Shown here one piece after another: positions 60,665 to 64,000 of a stretch of 64,000 nucleotides of DNA. The stretch covers positions 5,971,922 to 6,035,921 of the forward strand of contig JAQFVV010000042.1 of the NCBI GenBank assembly GCA_028023455.1, read 5' to 3'. Origin of the DNA: Epiperipatus broadwayi. Its lineage: Eukaryota > Onychophora > Udeonychophora > Euonychophora > Peripatidae. Position 1 is the first letter of the stretch; each line of letters starts with the position of its first letter. The position numbers were made by a program, and so were the translations under genes. The notes below the pieces were generated by a model. That model saw only the letters and a list, made by a program, of their open reading frames with translations, had not been told where the DNA came from and did not search any database.

Positions 60665-61015
60665 ATCGGTTTGCATAGTTGGTAAAAGGGATATCCAAGG
60701 AAAAATTCTGATGCTCAAACCTCTTATGAATTTCTGAGCATTAAACTATATGCCCATTTTAACCTGTGTGGGTTGGTGCAATTGGTAAAGCATCTAACTT
60801 GGGATCGGAAGGTCCCAGAATCAATTCAGTGCTTCAATATTTGATGCTCGAACTTATGATCCCCCAAGTAATAAAGCCATATGCGTTTTTTACTCTGCAT
60901 GTTTTGACTTAATTGGTAGAGGATTGAATTTGGGATCGGGAGGTCCCAGGATAGATTATGGCACTAAACTTCTTATGAACTCCTGAGCAATAAAGCCATT
61001 AGCCCTTTTTTTTTT
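60665..61015 (+). repeat. tRNA-like tandem array, three units (100-130 bp)
   Basis: Units centred on TTGGTAAAAG (60675), GGTGCAATTGGTAAAGC (60775) and TTAATTGGTAGAGG (60911) as box A, followed in units 2 and 3 by GGGATCGG-AGGTCCCAG and a box B-like stretch. Each unit continues TTATGAACTCCTGAGC and AATAAAGCCAT-like words. The last unit ends in a run of T residues (about 61005-61015), a possible pol III terminator. It looks like a tandemly multiplied tRNA-derived SINE. Confidence 0.6.
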
Positions 61016-61029
61016 AATGAGGAGTTTTA

Positions 61030-61250
61030 GATCTTGGAGCAGTGCTCTTGGATCTTTAAGATCTAATGCAATCATTCTTTTTAATTATCAAGCTATCACC
61101 TCAAATTGAAAGACAAAAATAGTTTCAATCTAAGCTAATTTGCAAAATAGTCATATAGATCTCAAACCAGTTCAGTATATCCAATCTAAAGGCACTGTTC
61201 CAAGATACAGACTTGCAATTAAAACACCCTCAAGCGGTAAGGTAATCAGC
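61030..61250 (-). repeat. F1 repeat, diverged partial copy
   Basis: Starts with a short plus-oriented piece (AGATCTTGGAGCAGTGCTCT, GGATCT), then inverts into minus-strand F1 (TAAGATCTAATGCAATC, GTTTCAATCTAAGC, CATATAGATCTCAAACCAGT). No ribozyme core remains. Confidence 0.55.
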
Positions 61251-61389
61251 TATGAATAGAACAAATATGCATAAATAATTTCAAAGCACAAAACAGGCCG
61301 TAAAATTTTTGTCATGTAAAGCGGCCTGCAATCGATAATACAATATAAATGTATTAGCCGTAAGACCAGCTGCAGAAACAGCATTTGTA

Positions 61390-62624
61390 TGTGTTTTGAC
61401 ACATAAAAAACTTTTTTTACTTTATTTACTAACTACAGTATTTAATTTTATCCAAAACAATATATTTTTATTTGTAATTTATATTTTTTTTCATACATGT
61501 ACAGTATTTTAATCAATACCACTATTTAAGACATCAGATTCGTCATGATGTGATGTGAAGTACTGTAGCTTCTCCTTAAACGAAGTCAAGAGGAAATACA
61601 ACTAAAATGTTTTCAAATCGCTGGTGATCCTTTCCATTTCTCTAAGCGATCTAAAATTGAAATTTTTGTTTCCAAAAAAATTCATTTTCTTGGGTGTTTT
61701 TTTTATCTCCGTTAGAGTAAACTAAAAGTTTAAAATAAAAATAAGAACTTAGACTTACGATAATAAAAAGACACTGACTCACCACTGTTGGGCAAAATTT
61801 AATTAAAACTAACAATTAAAAATTAAATATTATTTTTGTCTTCAATTTTTTAATTTTCAATCAAATTTCATCATTTCAAATCACCTTCATTTCAGATCAC
61901 GTTACGTAATTTTTAAATTGTTAATTACAATTAAAAATCAAATTTTAATTGTCAAATTTAATTGTGCCCATCACTGTTACTCACCTTTTAAAAATAAACT
62001 TGCGGACACTAAATGATTAATTGATTACGTACTCTTTTTTTAAAAAGCAAAAATAGACCGTGATTTAAAATGCAAAAACAACAACATATGTATAGGCATC
62101 TATAACGTTTGAACAGATTTACATTATAATCTTGTAAAATTTATTACTTGCGGACACTAAATGATTAATTGATTACGTATACTTTTTATAAAAACCAAAA
62201 ATAGAACGTGATTTAAAATGCAAAAACAACAACATACCATTTTTCATCTATAACGCTTGAACAGATTTACATTATAGTCTTGTAAAATTTAATGTGTGTA
62301 TATATAATGGGGAAATTCTGATTTTAAATGAATTATGAACTTCTTTATTGCATAAAATCTATTACAGTACTTTTATAAAGCGTTGAAAATATTGAAATTA
62401 TTAGATGGAAGTCAAACTCCGATAATGCGCTATTACTTTAAATATGACGTGAGTGCGCAAAATTTATAATATTTAAAATAATAGTGCATTATCGGAGCTC
62501 AACTTCTGATCTAATAATTTTTATCGCAAAAAAGAGAACCGCATATAAAGATATTAAAAAGAAACATGAATTGCATAACTTCAAAATCGCATTAAATAAA
62601 TCCGCATAAAACGAGACCCGGGTG
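61390..62624 (-). mobile_element. Tigger/pogo-type element, copy 2 (left end lost)
   Basis: Right end GAGACCCGGGTG followed by TA, homologous to the element at 47057-48440 over TTTAATTTTATCCAAA...AATATATTTTTAT and the subterminal hairpin (about 62405-62512). A segment of about 151 bp (CTTGCGGACACTAAATGATT...) is tandemly duplicated (about 61998 and 62150). The middle differs from copy 1, and the left terminal repeat is missing or replaced. Confidence 0.75.
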
Positions 62625-64000
62625 TATTATAGTGCAAAGTTCATCTTCAAAATCGAATTTAGAATCACATTTCAAATGCACTAATTTATCATTAAATTTA
62701 TTACATATATATACATTGTATATATAAAATGTATTTTCTGTTTTTCAATATAAAATTAGCTTGAAATTAAATTTTTGCAGGTTTCCTTAAATATGAAAGG
62801 ATACAATTATGAAAGAAGACTTTCAGGACTTTCAACAATATAATCAGAAAAATATGAACTGGCATACAAAAATACCGATCAAACAAAGTTAATATGGTAT
62901 ACTTAACCAGATTTCAAGAATAGAAGCGTAAAGTATTATATAGGAATGAGTAAGGTTCAGTTTTCACTTCGATAACAGCTTTCTCAAAAATAGCATAGAC
63001 ATCCTCAAAACCAACCACCTACTTTCCAATACTTCACAAATAAATATAAATAAGGAAAAAGATAATCCACTCTCTTCCTATTCACTAAAGTAATGACAAT
63101 CATATAAAGAGTTTTGCAAATGATATCAATCAACAAGTGAGGTAATAAGTAACTGTGATACATATATTATCTATTACACAAGATCATAAAAACCAGAACA
63201 AGCATAATATTACAAAAATGTTATTGATCGCAATAGATTCTTATTACGGAAATCAGCCTGTTCAAATACCTATAAAAATACTTACAAATTATTAAGTTGG
63301 TAACTTTTCAAAGAAAATATCAAACACCAGGCATTACATTTTCTTAGTACCGTATATATAAAAAAATATTCACTGCAATTTAATTTAATTTTTTAAAATA
63401 ATACAAAATTGAAAATATATGCCGACCACACATTTTCATTATTCTAAAGTTAAACAAATCACTGCACTACAAAACAAAATTTTTATTTATTTTATAAAAA
63501 AAATAAAAATAATAAATAAATTAGCAATAAAAAAAAAAACAGCAGAAATTTTTCATTTGGTAATTTCTAATAATATTGATGATATATATTTATAATAAAA
63601 AACAACAACTGGTATTTAATGGCTGACTTTATATGTAAAAATACACAACAGAACTATAATCATACTGAGTTATTTTGGGATGCTAAGATTTTCAAAGATG
63701 TACAACTGACACTTGATCTCCATCAAAACAAAAAAAAAGAAGTCATTTATATATATTTCCAAAAAAACAGATGTTCGTGATTTATCTATATCATAAATTA
63801 ATTCTATTATGGCAATCGATTTTCATAAATACAAATATAAAAATGGCCTAAATACATAGTAAAAAAACAACAACCAATTGGTGAAACTACAATAATCCTC
63901 AAAAAATAAGGTGTGTCCTAAGAAAAGATTTAATTTGAAATGGAATAAAGAAAATTTCCTTGGATCATTATGAAAAAAAAAAAGCTTAAGACAGATCCTA
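62625..64000. other. no gene recognised
   Basis: AT-rich. No exon with convincing splice borders was found, although the host gene's upstream exons might be expected here. Confidence 0.4.

Noticed and set aside
1-64000. CRISPR array, bacterial operons or rRNA
   Set aside because: No regularly spaced short direct repeats with unique spacers, no prokaryotic coding density and no rRNA words.

Overview
The window is AT-rich (roughly 70-75% A+T by eye) eukaryotic, almost certainly metazoan, DNA. There are no operons, Shine-Dalgarno starts or long ORFs. It holds poly-A/T runs, tRNA-derived SINEs, hAT, Tigger, LINE, Gypsy and Penelope-like remnants, and short exons with GT/AG borders in large introns. 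The lineage cannot be fixed from sequence alone. The mix of Penelope-like elements with hammerhead-ribozyme repeats is known from several invertebrate groups (cnidarians, flatworms, molluscs, arthropods) and some vertebrates. Nearly all the short ORFs are chance or lie inside repeats.

The most striking content is two repeat families whose sequence folds as type I hammerhead ribozymes (HHR). Family F2 (1.8-3.2 kb) has an inverted copy and two head-to-tail copies, with a 472-nt unit from one predicted cleavage site to the next. Family F1 is scattered over the window (about 6.2, 8.3, 11.7, 12.8, 14.1-14.9, 23.6, 45.7-46.2, 53.7, 56.8-57.1, 60.6 and 61.1 kb). It occurs as a monomer, a minus-strand head-to-tail junction (528 nt site to site) and head-to-head hairpins. 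One F1 copy sits inside a Penelope-like ORF and is flanked by a perfect 13-bp target-site duplication. The F2 complex is also flanked by a perfect 13-bp direct repeat. This is the architecture expected of retrozyme-like non-autonomous elements that borrow Penelope-like machinery, and remnants of that machinery lie in the same window (49.9-50.6 and 55.7-57.3 kb).

Region by region: 0-9 kb holds a SINE, F2, and foldback repeats at 6.1-6.4 and 7.9-8.1 kb. 9-15 kb has a 303-bp hAT MITE and the F1 cluster. 16.5-17.4 kb has a LINE tail and a near-perfect 0.57-kb foldback. 18-24 kb is a pair of 1.8-kb direct repeats around a degenerate interior, possibly an LTR-type element. 26.6-32.4 kb holds Gypsy-like LTR, gag and integrase remnants with a nested hAT and a SINE. 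33-39 kb is mostly unassigned, with some GC-richer blocks. 39.9-41.1 kb is a 1.2-kb hAT with an exact 8-bp duplication. 45-46.2 kb has a perfect hairpin and the best F1 ribozyme. 47.1-48.4 kb is a Tigger element with a decayed transposase, and a second copy lies at 61.4-62.6 kb. 49.9-50.6 kb is a Penelope-like 3' end. 54.4-59.6 kb is a nest: LINE interrupted by a Penelope-like element interrupted by F1.

One probable host gene is read on the minus strand through exons at 60.4, 53.4 and 44.6 kb. Their splice sites and reading phases agree, and the last exon has a stop codon and polyadenylation signal. All the transposons between 44.7 and 60.3 kb would then be intronic. The product was not recognised.
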